Positions 63,324 to 64,000 of a stretch of 64,000 nt of DNA are shown in pieces (position 1 is the first letter of the stretch; each line of letters opens with the position of its first letter). The notes under the pieces were generated by a model, which made no database searches, was not told where the DNA came from, and saw only the letters and a program-made list of their open reading frames with translations. The stretch is from Carallia brachiata (Eukaryota > Streptophyta > Magnoliopsida > Malpighiales > Rhizophoraceae): contig JADCRB010000005.1 of NCBI GenBank assembly GCA_021464245.1, positions 3,261,704-3,325,703 on the forward strand, read 5' to 3'. The position numbers were made by a program, and so were the translations under genes.

Positions 63324-64000
63324 GTTAAAGTTTAAGTTTTACTAAGTACTTTTTTAATATGTGATATATAAATTTAATAATTTTTTAAAAAAATTTACGA
63401 TTTTTTTAATTTTAAATGAGACAATTTATTCTCATTTAATTTTTTTGTGATTAAGAAAAAAAATTGATATGAAGGCGTAGGATTGCGTGAGAGAAGAGGG
63501 GAAAAGAAAAAAAAACAATTGATAAATATTTCAGACCCACAAAAACCAATTATTCTAATATAAGTTTTTTTTGTTAAATTTATGTTTTTATCTTTACTTT
63601 TATGTTCTAAATTTTAATTTTTAAGGAGAGATATTATAACATATATGTTTCTTTTTACTTTTTATTCATTTTCAACAAAATAATTTTAATTTTTTTATAT
63701 TACACTCTCTTAAATAAAAAATAAAATATTTTTATCTAATTTAACATTTATTTCGTACTTTCATTTTTCTTACATTCTCCTTTTCTTTTTTATTTTTTAT
63801 TTTTTACCAAACAAGGTGCTAACGGCAGAACCTCAGTACAATGATAACGGCGTCCTGCCAACCTGCCATCGAAATCATTGGCGCTGCCCGATAAACGGTG
63901 CTGATCCACAGATACATCCACGTGTCCAACAAGGACGCACATGATTTGCGGTGCAAAGCACTTGTAGATTTCATGTAAGGAGCAGCATGTGCCACTTGCA
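63324..64000. other. Window end, no gene seen
   Basis: AT-rich up to about 63815, then a less AT-rich stretch to the end of the window that may be the promoter side of a gene lying outside. No exon could be supported. Confidence 0.4.

Overview
The window is plant nuclear DNA, almost certainly from a eudicot. It is strongly AT-rich, has GT-AG introns in genes with plant architecture, and carries plant-only gene types: an NSP-interacting-kinase-like LRR receptor kinase, a plant-type ATP-citrate lyase A subunit, and an F-box/kelch protein of the At1g23390 type. Au-type SINE relics and several families of short palindromic AT-rich elements fit this. Species cannot be assigned from the sequence alone.

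Layout. 0-7 kb: AT-rich intergenic DNA with two non-autonomous elements. 7.07-9.86 kb (-): an intact nine-exon GH28 polygalacturonase with a 21-nt microexon. 10.5-11.4 kb (-): a decayed E-class PPR gene. 12.3-15.0 kb: three palindromic or terminal-inverted-repeat elements, the last ending about 95 bp upstream of the next gene. 15.1-16.6 kb (+): NRPB10, the 71-aa subunit shared by the nuclear RNA polymerases. 20.3-20.8 kb (-): ubiquitin-eS31 fusion with a telo-box/site II/TATA promoter. 21.6-23.9 kb: retroelement graveyard (Ty3/gypsy and LINE RNase H pieces, one interrupted by another repeat). 25.4-29.8 kb (+): ATP-citrate lyase subunit A, twelve coding exons. 30.6-34.8 kb: copia RT relic, an F-box/kelch gene (-) and another RNase H relic. 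37.2 kb (-): an unidentified protein remnant. 39.3-40.2 kb (-): a degenerate partial copy of the F-box/kelch gene. 40-54 kb: gene-poor, MITE-rich, with one plausible small gene of unknown function at 45.6-45.9 kb (-). 54.1-55.4 kb: an unusual GC-rich repeat with a tandem 185-bp unit. 56.2-61.5 kb (+): NIK-like receptor kinase. 61.5-64 kb: intergenic with two more short elements.

The genes are unrelated housekeeping, cell-wall, metabolic and signalling genes; nothing points to a gene cluster or shared pathway. The main observation is that three otherwise complete genes (ACLA, the NIK-like kinase, the F-box/kelch gene) carry five small indels, mostly in short homopolymer or dinucleotide runs, while their splice sites and remaining codons look intact. 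Draft-assembly indel errors are the simplest explanation, although recent inactivation, especially of ACLA, cannot be excluded. I found no convincing new biological system. The most unusual unexplained items are the GC-rich tandem repeat, the protein remnant at 37.2 kb, and the retroelement and MITE structure.
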